Source: Catellatospora sichuanensis (GTDB lineage Bacteria > Actinomycetota > Actinomycetes > Mycobacteriales > Micromonosporaceae). From it: a stretch of 64,000 nucleotides of DNA. The DNA is taken from contig NZ_ML660188.1 of assembly GCF_007483665.1 (NCBI RefSeq), forward strand, positions 191,105 through 255,104. The letters are read 5' to 3'. Below, piece by piece: positions 1-7,797 of the stretch; within the stretch, counting starts at the first letter, position 1, and each line of letters starts with the position of its first letter. The notes beneath the pieces were generated by a model that made no database searches, was not told the DNA's origin, and was given only the letters and a program-made list of their open reading frames with translations. The translations under genes and the position numbers were made by a program.

Positions 1-1
1 G

Positions 2-673
2 ACCGCGCAGGCGGCGTCGCTGCAGATCACGCTGTCGCCCGAGGTACGGGCGGTGCAGATCGTCAACGACCTGCCGGTGACGGCGACGGGCAAGACCGTG
101 CTCGCCGAGCTGGGCGCGTTCTACGCCGACGAGACTCGCAAACTGCTGCTGGTGTTCGACATCCCGGCGATCGCCGCGCTCGGCCTGGCCCAGGTCGCGA
201 CGTGCGAGTTCACCTGGGTCGAGCTGCCGGGCCTGACCCAGCACACGGTGACCGTGCCGCTGCACGTCAACGTGGTTCCCGGCGACCAGGCCGCGGGCCG
301 GGTCCCGGACCCGGTGGTGCGCACCGAGCTGGTGTACCTGCGCGTGCAGGAGGCCAAGCGCCGGGCCTCGCGGCACCTGAGCGCGGGAGCGTCCGACGCG
401 GCGCTGGGCGAGATCCGCCGGGCGCAGGGCGCGGTGACCGGCGCGCTGGCCGACGCGCCCGACTACCTGCGCGCCGATCTGGACGAGGAGGTCTCGTCGC
501 TGAACTACCTGGCGCAGCAGACCGAACGCGGCATGATCGCGCGGGCGGCGAAGTATTCGTCCTCGGATTCGTCGTACAAGTCCCGCAGCCGCGGCCGGAA
601 CCTGCCCCCGGCCGCACCCGACCGCACGAACGAGCCGCCGTCGGGTGAGCCGCCGACCCGCGGCGGAAACTGA
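2..673 (+). CDS. C-terminal part of a vWA-domain protein (5' end outside window)
   Basis: The frame is open from the first bases of the window, so the start lies upstream. About 223 residues remain. They match the C-terminal region of actinobacterial von Willebrand factor A proteins: a beta-rich stretch (ETRKLLLVFDIPAI, then FTWVELPGLTQHTVTVPLHV) followed by PGDQAAGRVPDPVV and a helical tail with repeated Ala/Arg and TERGMIARAAKY. The vWA domain with its MIDAS metal site would be upstream, so ligand binding cannot be judged. The last 40 residues are Ser, Arg and Pro rich and probably disordered. In this family the protein is a cytosolic vWA protein often found near kinases or phosphatases. 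A Ser/Thr kinase and a second vWA protein lie 3.6 kb downstream, but a channel gene and a secreted protein gene intervene, so a functional link is only a guess. Confidence 0.75.
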   Translation, partial: TAQAASLQITLSPEVRAVQIVNDLPVTATGKTVLAELGAFYADETRKLLLVFDIPAIAALGLAQVATCEFTWVELPGLTQHTVTVPLHVNVVPGDQAAGRVPDPVVRTELVYLRVQEAKRRASRHLSAGASDAALGEIRRAQGAVTGALADAPDYLRADLDEEVSSLNYLAQQTERGMIARAAKYSSSDSSYKSRSRGRNLPPAAPDRTNEPPSGEPPTRGGN

Positions 674-687
674 CCACCGGGCGCAGC

Positions 688-719
688 ACCGGCACCGCCC
701 CGCCGGAGGGGGTGCCGGT
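688..719. terminator. Bidirectional hairpin between convergent genes
   Basis: Arms ACCGGCACC (688-696) and GGTGCCGGT (711-719) are perfectly complementary, with CCC/GGG pairing possible inside. It follows the vWA stop by 15 nt and touches the stop codon of the opposing channel gene. Confidence 0.6.
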
Positions 720-2587
720 CAGCTGCTCGACAGCACGATCACCCGGTCGATGGGCGGCATGACCTGCTCCTTGTCGGGGTTCAGGACCACACCGTGCTCG
801 TCGCCGCTGTCGGTCACCCGGTAGCCGATGGCGACCTCCCCGCGCCGGGCCGCCGCGGCGACCACCGTCGCGAACGTGATCGTCACACCCGCCCGCAGGT
901 AGTAGCTCGCGGGACGGATGTAGATCTCCGCGCCGTCGGCGTCGAACAGGTCCGCGAAGACCGACTCCAGGTGGCGGTTCTCCGAGATCTGCGTCATCAG
1001 CAGGCTCACCAGCTGCTCGCTCACCACGAAGTCGTCGGCCTTGGTCAGCTGGGCCAGGGCCCGGTCGCGGTCGTCGCGCATCTCGCTGACGATCGAGCCG
1101 GGCCCGCGCCCGGCCAGGATGTCACGCAGGTGCAGCAGGGTGACCAGCACCCGCGAGTCGGCGGTGAGCGCGTCCAGGTCGTCGTCGGACAGCACGATGA
1201 CGTTCTGGTACGACGCCACGTCCAGGGTCTCCAGCACCCCGCGGTCACGGGTGTCGCCCGCCTTCGACCGGATCACCAGGCGGCGCAGCCGGGGCGCCAG
1301 CCGCCCCACGGCCGGGGTCGCGTCCGCCCGGTCGGTGACCACGTCCACCGTGGACCCGGCCGCGACATACACGTCGAGCTGCTCGACGATCCGGGCGGCG
1401 CGCCGGTTCCAGCCCAGGATCAGCGTGCTCTCCGGGGCGGCGGGGCCGCGTACTCCGTGCACGATCGCGGTGTCGTCGACGGCGAACGGCGCGGGTGCCA
1501 GGGTGATCATCGAGTCGTCGCGCGCCAGCAGCACGATCCGGTCGCCCGGGCTGATCACGGTGCCCGGCGGCGGGTTGAGCACGGTCTTGCCGTCGGCCAG
1601 CAGCAGGCCCAGCGGGCAGCACTGCTTGTACGCCAGCAGCGCCTGCGCGAACGGCCGCCCGACCAGGCTCGGCTCGACGGTCATGTAGATCTCGTCGCCG
1701 CCGAAGTCGAACAGGTCGTGGTAGACCACCGACAGCTTGGACTGCCGGGCGGTCTGCACGATGAGCCGCGCGCCGATGTCGTCGCCGTCGAGCACGACCG
1801 CGTCGCCGCCGGCCAGCTTGGCCACGGCCCGGTTGCGGCTGTCGCGCACCGCCGCCACGACGTGGTGCGGGCGGCCCCGGAACGCCGGGCCCTTGTTGAT
1901 CGCGAGCAGGGTCTTGAGCACGTACGCGTCGGCGTCCTCGGCGCTCGCGCCGTCCGGGGCCAGCACGATGATCGACCGGGCCTCGTTGAGGTTGACCATC
2001 TCCAGGTCCTTGAGGTCCAGCGGGCTGCCCGTGCGGAAGATCAGCCGGGTACGGCCGGTGTCGCCGATCCGGTGCTCGACCCGGTCCTCCATGGTGACCT
2101 TGTCCTGCTCGGCCAGTACGACCACGGCGGCGCGGCGGCGGCTCGCGTTCGCCTCCACCATCTCGGTGATCACCGTGTAGATCTGGTCGGACCAGCCGAG
2201 CACCACGGTGTGGTCGCGTTCGAGCACCGCGGAGCGGCCCTTGCGCAGCTGCTCCAGGCGGCGGTTGATACCGCTGGTGAGCAGACCGATCAGCGCGCTC
2301 GCCACGAAGATGCCGCCGAGGGCCAGCACGAACCAGAACGGCAGCACCACCCACCCGTCATCGGTCGGCGCAGACAGGCTGAAGGCGGTGACGAAGGTCT
2401 TCCACAGCAGCCGCAGCGGGTCTTCGCCCGCGCCGGCCGGGTCGACGATCTCGATGGCCACCGTGACGACGAGGACCAGCCCGAAGGAGGCGACGGCGAG
2501 CCAGCCGATGAGCCCGGTGGTGCCGCGCGACATGGTGTTGTCGAACCAGTAGCGCAGCCGGGCGCGGAGGCTCACCTTACGGGCCAT
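719..2587 (-). CDS. CASTOR/POLLUX/Sym8-type ion channel
   Basis: The 622-residue protein has two membrane spans (about 26-46 and 81-105) separated by a pore-like segment. Two tandem RCK/TrkA-N-like nucleotide-binding halves follow (about 125-355 and 375-610). The first reads HTVVLGWSDQIYTVITEM and the second TLILGWNRRAARIVEQL; both are Rossmann-type openings. This layout is that of the CASTOR/POLLUX (DMI1) channel family, ligand-gated cation channels known from plant nuclear envelopes and widespread in actinomycetes as membrane proteins of unknown role. The length is normal for the family. The ATG has AAGGA 8-12 nt upstream. It stands alone, convergent with the vWA gene and in the same direction as the ThuA gene upstream, from which a hairpin separates it. 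Ion selectivity cannot be read from sequence. Confidence 0.85.
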   Translation of the reverse strand: MARKVSLRARLRYWFDNTMSRGTTGLIGWLAVASFGLVLVVTVAIEIVDPAGAGEDPLRLLWKTFVTAFSLSAPTDDGWVVLPFWFVLALGGIFVASALIGLLTSGINRRLEQLRKGRSAVLERDHTVVLGWSDQIYTVITEMVEANASRRRAAVVVLAEQDKVTMEDRVEHRIGDTGRTRLIFRTGSPLDLKDLEMVNLNEARSIIVLAPDGASAEDADAYVLKTLLAINKGPAFRGRPHHVVAAVRDSRNRAVAKLAGGDAVVLDGDDIGARLIVQTARQSKLSVVYHDLFDFGGDEIYMTVEPSLVGRPFAQALLAYKQCCPLGLLLADGKTVLNPPPGTVISPGDRIVLLARDDSMITLAPAPFAVDDTAIVHGVRGPAAPESTLILGWNRRAARIVEQLDVYVAAGSTVDVVTDRADATPAVGRLAPRLRRLVIRSKAGDTRDRGVLETLDVASYQNVIVLSDDDLDALTADSRVLVTLLHLRDILAGRGPGSIVSEMRDDRDRALAQLTKADDFVVSEQLVSLLMTQISENRHLESVFADLFDADGAEIYIRPASYYLRAGVTITFATVVAAAARRGEVAIGYRVTDSGDEHGVVLNPDKEQVMPPIDRVIVLSSS

Positions 2588-2709
2588 GAGCTGGAATTCC
2601 TTTGAACGCAGGGAGGGGGCATGCGTTGCGCTCGATCCAGGTGCGCGCTCACTCTAATGGCGGCTGTACGCGTTACGCGGCGGGGTGCCTGACCGGCCGG
2701 TAACGACGG

Positions 2710-2740
2710 AGCGGGCCGGTGCCCGTGGCACCGGCCCGCT
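2710..2740 (-). terminator. Terminator of the ThuA-ricin gene
   Basis: A perfect 14-bp stem, AGCGGGCCGGTGCC (2710-2723) with GGCACCGGCCCGCT (2727-2740) and a 3-nt loop, starts 17 nt past the stop. Confidence 0.7.
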
Positions 2741-2756
2741 CGCCCTTCCCTGCAAT

Positions 2757-4073
2757 CTACGGCTGCTGCACCAGCCGGAACGACTGCGCGCCGGTGCCGT
2801 TGCAGGCGTACTGCACGAGCTGGACGCTGTCGGCGATGGACGCGGCGGGCACGTCGAGGCACTTGCCGCTGTTGCGGTTGACCAGGTGGTAGTAGCCGCC
2901 GCCCTCGGCGACGGGCTGCCACTGCTGGTTGAGGCCGCCGCTGTAGGTCCACAGCTGGATCGGCGCGTTGTCGGCCGTGGACACGTTGGTCACGTCCAGC
3001 GAGCGGGCGCTGTTGAGGCGGCTGTCGAGGTGGGCGTACCCGCCGGTGGTGGGCTGGAAGCGGAACTGCTGCGCCGTGGAGTTGTTGCAGGTGTACTGCT
3101 GGATCGCGGTGCCGTTGGCCGACGCCGCGGCGCGGGCGTCGACGCACTTGCCGCTGTTGCGGTTGACCACGCTGTACCACGCGGTCGGCGAGATCGGCCC
3201 GGATGACGCCGACGGCGCCGGGGAGGCCGAGGGGCTGGGGCCGGTGGTGGCCCCGCCCAGCCACAGCAGGCCGTCGATCAGCCAGCGGTTCTGCACCTCG
3301 CTGGCGAAGGTCGAGGACAGCCGGGTGTTGGTGCTGTAGTTCATCGCGTTGTGCCCGAAGTTCGCGTACAGCATCCGGTAGTTGCGGTTGGTCCAGATGA
3401 GCGGGTGGTAGCCGCTGTACCAGGTCTGGTTCGGGTCGGTGCCGACCGGGTAGCTGCCGGGGTCGATCGAGGCCAGGATGTCGATGCTCGGGTTGTTGCG
3501 CAGGTCGTTGCGCCACGAGTACCACTCGCTGACCGCCGAGGTCCAGGTGGCGGGCAGCCGCGAGGTGGACGGGTGGGCGCGTTCGGTACGCATGGTGACG
3601 CTGGTCGGTCCCCAGGTGTTGGAGACGAAGGCGCCGGTGCCCAGGAACGTGTTGTAGTACCAGCTCCAGGTGTTCGGATCGGTGTTGAACGCGGCGACGT
3701 GGAAGCCCATCCACGCACCCCCGTTCTGCATGTACTGCTGGAACGCGGCCCGCTGCCCGGACGGCGGTGCGTCGTCCAGGAACATGATCACCTTGTACTG
3801 GGCGAGGTTGCCGGTGTTGAGCCGGCCCCAGTCGGTGGTGGCCTCCCAGGTGAAGTTGTGCTGTGCGGCGGCCTGCGGGAACCAGACCAGCGCCTCCTTG
3901 TCGAAGTCGATGTGCGCGGCGTCCCAGGTGCCGTTGTAGAAGGCGAGCACCTTGAACGCGGGTGCGGCCTGCGCGGTGCCCGGGCCCGCGACGACGGTGG
4001 CGGTGATCGCGGTGAGCAGGGCGGCGAGCGCGGCGAGCCACCACCTGGCGGCGGCATGCAGAGTTCTGGACAC
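2757..4073 (-). CDS. Secreted ThuA-like protein with C-terminal ricin-B lectin (CBM13)
   Basis: The 438-residue secreted protein has a signal peptide (about 1-36, cleavage near TAQA-APAF), a ThuA-like domain (about 38-270; KVLAFYNGTWDAAHIDF, GAWMGFHVAAF, GYHPLIWTNRNYRMLYANFGHNA in pieces), a Ser/Pro linker (about 275-292) and a ricin-type beta-trefoil (about 295-438) with QQFRF and NQQW motifs and repeated NSGKC(V/L)D. ThuA folds are glutamine-amidotransferase-like and in secreted actinomycete proteins are linked to carbohydrate catabolism; the trefoil should bind xylan or galactosides. No activity is established. I chose the GTG at 4073 because GGAGGA lies 6 nt upstream; an in-frame ATG at 4097 lacks a ribosome site. 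It diverges from the kinase gene. Confidence 0.8.
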   Translation of the reverse strand: MSRTLHAAARWWLAALAALLTAITATVVAGPGTAQAAPAFKVLAFYNGTWDAAHIDFDKEALVWFPQAAAQHNFTWEATTDWGRLNTGNLAQYKVIMFLDDAPPSGQRAAFQQYMQNGGAWMGFHVAAFNTDPNTWSWYYNTFLGTGAFVSNTWGPTSVTMRTERAHPSTSRLPATWTSAVSEWYSWRNDLRNNPSIDILASIDPGSYPVGTDPNQTWYSGYHPLIWTNRNYRMLYANFGHNAMNYSTNTRLSSTFASEVQNRWLIDGLLWLGGATTGPSPSASPAPSASSGPISPTAWYSVVNRNSGKCVDARAAASANGTAIQQYTCNNSTAQQFRFQPTTGGYAHLDSRLNSARSLDVTNVSTADNAPIQLWTYSGGLNQQWQPVAEGGGYYHLVNRNSGKCLDVPAASIADSVQLVQYACNGTGAQSFRLVQQP

Positions 4074-4310
4074 GACGGTTCCTCCGGTTTCGTGCATAGC
4101 GGGCCGAGGAACGGGTTCTGCCCCTCCAGGACCACCTGGTGAAACCGTTCGTAAACATTCTTAACTGAACATCCGTCGATAGGCAAGATTGGTTTCCTAT
4201 TCGGAGCGGCCGTCCATCCCGTGAGGAGACCTCACCTCCGGGTCACCGCAGTGGACCGGCGGCGCTATCCTTGCGGCTCGTTGGTGGATCATCGGGATTC
4301 AGGAGGGCAG
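4074..4310. promoter_or_regulatory. Divergent promoter region between ThuA-ricin and kinase genes
   Basis: An A/T-rich patch at about 4138-4200 stands out from the GC-rich surroundings. It contains GTTCGTAAACATTCTTAAC (4147-4165), an imperfect inverted repeat of the kind seen before secreted-hydrolase genes. The kinase ribosome site AGGAGG is at 4301-4306. No clear -35/-10 pair could be fixed. Confidence 0.4.
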
Positions 4311-5714
4311 ATGGGCGGCACGGCGCACGACCCCGTACCCGACGTCAGTCCGCTGACCGGCCACGATCCCCGCACCCTCGGCCCGTACCGGCTGCTCGGG
4401 CGGCTCGGCAAGGGCGGCCAGGGCGTCGTCTACCTCGGCGCCGACGGCAGCGAGCGCCGCGTCGCGGTCAAGACGATCAACGTCGACCTGCAGCACAACC
4501 CCAAGGCCAAGGCGCAGTTCGCCAAGGAGATCGCCGCCGCCCGGCGGGTCACCCCGTTCTGCACCGCCCAGATCCTCTACGCCGAGATCGACACCGAGCT
4601 GCCGTACGTCGTCAGCGAGTACATCGCCGGACCGACGCTGCACAAGCAGGTCCGCGACCACGGGCCCCTCGCCGACAACGCGCTCTACCGGCTCGCCGTC
4701 GGCACCGCGACCGCGCTCGCCGCGATCCACCAGGCCGGGATCGTGCACTGCGACTTCAAACCCGACAACGTCATCCTCGGCGGCGACGGTCCGCGGGTCA
4801 TCGACTTCGGCATCGCCCGCGCGCTCGGCGCGGAGACCATGTCCGGGCACGTCATGGGCACCGTGCCGTACATGGCCCCGGAGCGCTTCCACAACGTGGA
4901 CGTCGGTCCGGCATGCGACATCTTCGGGTGGGCCGCGACCATCGGGTTCGCCTCGTCTGGTCGCGGCCCGTTCGGGCACGACTCGATGGCGACCGTGATG
5001 GCGCGCGTGCTGTCCGAGCCACCCGATCTGGACAACCTGTCCGGGACCCTGCGCGAACTGGTCGTCGATTGCCTTGCCAAGGACCAGCAGGCCCGGCCGA
5101 CCGCGCAGCAGCTGCTCATGCGCCTGCTCGGCCACGAGGCCACCCCGGCCGCGCCGGTGCCGCTGGTCGAGGCGCTCCAGGAGGGCAGCGACGCGGCGAC
5201 GGCCCTGCTCCAGCCGGGCCACGACTCCGCCACCGCCACAGCGACCGCGCCGACGGCGACCGCCCCCCAGCCGACCGTCACGGCGACCGCCGCACAGCCC
5301 GCCGCGCCGACCGTCACCGCGCCCCGCCTGCCGACCGATCCGAACGCGGCGCCGCCGCAGGCCCCTACGGTGCCGCAGCCCTCGGCCACCAGGACCGCGC
5401 CCCAGCCCACCGCGATCACGCCGCAGTCGGCGGGCGGACACGACCAGCACTCGCCCGCGCCGGGCGGGCGGCAGTCGGCGTCCGTAGGCCGGGCGTCCCG
5501 GTCGCGGCGGCTGTTGCGGCAGGTCGGCGACCCGGTCGGCATCGCCACCGCGCTCGTGCTCGGCGCTGGCGGCTTCGCGGCCGGTTACGTTCCCTCCGCG
5601 CAGACCAGTACCGGAGCGGTGGTCGGCGGGGGCGTGCTCGTCGTCGTCTACCTGGTGCGCCTGTTCACCGCCGTCGCGCTCGACGACGGCGCACCCGGCC
5701 CGGCCGAGCGCTGA
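4311..5714 (+). CDS. Membrane-associated Ser/Thr protein kinase (PknB-like, Hanks type)
   Basis: The 467-residue kinase contains the glycine loop LGKGGQGVVYLG (32-43), catalytic Lys54 (VAVKT), a HCDFKPDN catalytic loop (Asp148, Lys150, Asn153), DFG at 165-167 and APE at 189-191, so it should be active. The HRD arginine is replaced by Cys, as in kinases not controlled through that Arg. The kinase domain spans about 26-285. A long Thr/Ala/Pro/Gln linker (about 295-410) leads to two hydrophobic segments near the C-terminus (about 425-465). There is no PASTA sensor. The ATG at 4311 has AGGAGG 4 nt upstream; an earlier ATG at 4221 lacks one. The substrate-binding/vWA gene begins 26 nt after the stop with its own AGGAGG, so the two form an operon. 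A likely job is phosphorylation of the vWA or NB-ARC partner, which is inference. Confidence 0.9.
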   Translation: MGGTAHDPVPDVSPLTGHDPRTLGPYRLLGRLGKGGQGVVYLGADGSERRVAVKTINVDLQHNPKAKAQFAKEIAAARRVTPFCTAQILYAEIDTELPYVVSEYIAGPTLHKQVRDHGPLADNALYRLAVGTATALAAIHQAGIVHCDFKPDNVILGGDGPRVIDFGIARALGAETMSGHVMGTVPYMAPERFHNVDVGPACDIFGWAATIGFASSGRGPFGHDSMATVMARVLSEPPDLDNLSGTLRELVVDCLAKDQQARPTAQQLLMRLLGHEATPAAPVPLVEALQEGSDAATALLQPGHDSATATATAPTATAPQPTVTATAAQPAAPTVTAPRLPTDPNAAPPQAPTVPQPSATRTAPQPTAITPQSAGGHDQHSPAPGGRQSASVGRASRSRRLLRQVGDPVGIATALVLGAGGFAAGYVPSAQTSTGAVVGGGVLVVVYLVRLFTAVALDDGAPGPAER

Positions 5715-5740
5715 CCCCACCGCGACACAGGAGGAATGCC

Positions 5741-7501
5741 ATGGCCTCGCGCCGGACCCAGAGGTGGCTGCCGGTCGCCTTCGCCGCGACCGTCGGCTTC
5801 GCCCTGATCGCGGGCTCCTACGTATACGTGTCCGCCGTGGCCGGTGACCGCAGCGACTGCGTCGCGCTCGACGTCGTCTCCTCCACCGAGAAGAGCGACC
5901 TCGTCGAGGACCTGGCCGAGCGCTACAACGGCAGCAGACGGCGCTTCGACGGCCGGTGCGCCGACATCGCCGTCACCGGCATCACCTCCGGGCAGGCCAT
6001 GGAGGCACTGGCCGGTGATTGGACCGCGCTGTCCGGCAGCCGTAGCCCGCGGCCGCAGGTGTGGCTGCCGACTTCGACGCTGTGGACCGGGCAGCTTCAG
6101 TTGCTCGACCGGGCCAACAAGCGCGAGGAGCAGACTGCCGGCGAGTACGAGTCGATCGCCAACAGCCCTCTGGTCATCGCCATGCCCGCCACCAAGGCGC
6201 GGTACCTGCAGCAACAGGGCGCACTGGGCTGGGGCGACATCCTCGGCATGTCCGGCGAGAAGGGCTGGGCCGAGTTCGGCAAGCCCGAATGGAAGCGGTT
6301 CACCTTCGGCAAGGACAACCCGAACCTGTCCACCTCGGGTCTGGCCGCGACCATCGCGACCTACTACGCCGCGACCAACACCTCCAGCGACCTGACCGCC
6401 GCCGACGTGCGCGACCCGAAGGTGACCAGGTTCGTGCGCCAGATCGAGGCGAACGTCTCGCACTACAGCGACGACGTGGTCGACCTGCTGCGCGCACTGG
6501 CCGCCGCCGACCTCGCCGAGGTCGACGGGAACGCCGCCGGCTCCGACCTGAGCGCGGTCGTCACCCAGGAGGAGCTGGTCTACCTCTACAACACCGGCGC
6601 GCTGAGCGACAATCGCAAGCCCCGCGAGCCGCTGGTGGCGCTGTATCCGAAGGAGGGCACCTTCAACCTCGACCACCCGTACGTGGTGCTGCCGCAGGCC
6701 AGCGACGTACAGCGGGCGGCCGCCGCGGACTTCCTCGCGTTCCTGCAGGACGAGCCCCAGCAGCGGGAGTTCGCCGCGATCGGGTTCCGCGACCACGAGC
6801 AGGCCGCGTCCGACGAGTTGGTCCGGGTCGTGGGGGGAAAGCAGGCCGCGGGCGTCTACTTCGACCCGCCGTCGCCGGAGGTCGTGCAGGGCATCAAGAC
6901 GAGCTGGGCGACCCTGCGCAAGAAGGCCAACATCCTGATGGCGGTCGACGTGTCCGGCTCGATGACGGCCAACAAGGTGACCGACACCAAAACCCGCCTC
7001 CAATACGCGACGGACGCCGCCAAGAACGGCATCAAGCTCCTCAACAGCGAGGACCGGGTCGGGCTGTGGGCGTTCTCCAACAAGCAGGGCGGATCGTCGC
7101 TGCCCTACCGCGTACAGCTGCCGCTGTCGCGACTGGACGACCGCCAGTTCGGCGCGAAACTGGACACGATGCGCTCCGGGGGCGGCACCGCGCTGTACAC
7201 GACCATCCGTGCGGCTCACCAGCACATGCTCGAGAACTACGACCGCAACCGGATCAACGCGGTGGTGGTGCTGACCGACGGGGAGAACGAGTACCCCGAG
7301 GACAACGACTTGGCCAAGCTGCTGCGCGACATCGAACTCGACCCCGACCGGCCGGTGAAGGTGTTCTGCATCGCCTTCGACGAGGCCTCCGACCTGCCGA
7401 CCCTGCAGAAGATCGCGGCCGCCGGCGCGGGCAAGGCGTTCGACGCCAAGGACCCCGAGAAGATCGACGAGGCCTTCGTGAAGCTGCTCAGCAGCTTCTG
7501 A
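5741..7501 (+). CDS. Membrane-anchored solute-binding-like plus vWA fusion protein
   Basis: The 586-residue protein starts with one membrane span (about 12-33) and a short basic N-terminus, so most of it should lie outside the membrane. Residues about 40-370 look like a periplasmic solute-binding fold (DVVSSTEKSDLVEDLAERYN; STLWTGQL; SPLVIAMPATKA; LSTSGLAATIATYYA; YVVLPQASD). Residues about 395-580 are a von Willebrand A domain with an intact MIDAS: DVSGSMT, a later conserved Thr in SGGGTALYTT, and LTDGENE. Binding-protein/vWA fusions of this type occur in actinomycetes, often next to Ser/Thr kinases; no function is proven. AGGAGG sits 6 nt before the ATG. The gene follows the kinase closely, and 296 bp separate it from the NB-ARC/TPR gene. 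An extracellular ligand or partner sensor is the simplest reading. Confidence 0.82.
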   Translation: MASRRTQRWLPVAFAATVGFALIAGSYVYVSAVAGDRSDCVALDVVSSTEKSDLVEDLAERYNGSRRRFDGRCADIAVTGITSGQAMEALAGDWTALSGSRSPRPQVWLPTSTLWTGQLQLLDRANKREEQTAGEYESIANSPLVIAMPATKARYLQQQGALGWGDILGMSGEKGWAEFGKPEWKRFTFGKDNPNLSTSGLAATIATYYAATNTSSDLTAADVRDPKVTRFVRQIEANVSHYSDDVVDLLRALAAADLAEVDGNAAGSDLSAVVTQEELVYLYNTGALSDNRKPREPLVALYPKEGTFNLDHPYVVLPQASDVQRAAAADFLAFLQDEPQQREFAAIGFRDHEQAASDELVRVVGGKQAAGVYFDPPSPEVVQGIKTSWATLRKKANILMAVDVSGSMTANKVTDTKTRLQYATDAAKNGIKLLNSEDRVGLWAFSNKQGGSSLPYRVQLPLSRLDDRQFGAKLDTMRSGGGTALYTTIRAAHQHMLENYDRNRINAVVVLTDGENEYPEDNDLAKLLRDIELDPDRPVKVFCIAFDEASDLPTLQKIAAAGAGKAFDAKDPEKIDEAFVKLLSSF

Positions 7502-7797
7502 CGAACACACCGGGGCCGACTTCGCGCCACCCTCGCCATCGGCACACCACCGCCTGTACGGCCTTCAGCGGCGGTGCCTTGGCACCACGCTGCCCGGTGC
7601 GCCGGCCGGCGCCACCGCCGAGCAGACTTGCGGAGTTTCGCCACGCCGATACGACGATTGCGGCCACGCGTCATCGAGAATGGACAGTAGCCAACAACTC
7701 GACTCTGCTCGATCACGATCGATTCCGAAAACGCCCCACGCGGCCGACACCGCGTGAACACGGGTCACCCACTCCTCAGAGACGGGCACCGATTCTG
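7502..7797. other. Intergenic region before the NB-ARC/TPR gene
   Basis: This 296-bp stretch has lower GC near its 3' half (about 7640-7740) and probably holds a promoter, but I could not fix one. I looked for a short peptide gene ending in F-x-S-x-x, as expected for an FxSxx-COOH locus, in all frames and found none. Confidence 0.4.

Noticed and set aside
794-2605. Long open frame on the plus strand opposite the channel gene
   Set aside because: It is rich in His, Gln and Val-Arg runs without domain structure, a typical mirror frame of a high-GC gene. The opposite strand encodes a clear CASTOR/POLLUX protein.
6061-7797. Upstream extension of the FxsT-like frame through the vWA gene
   Set aside because: It is merely open in a second frame of the vWA gene. 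The protein family starts just before SGQIVTFYSFKGG, at 7798.
7502-7797. FxSxx-COOH peptide gene next to the FxsT-like gene
   Set aside because: No short frame in this interval ends in F-x-S-x-x on either strand.
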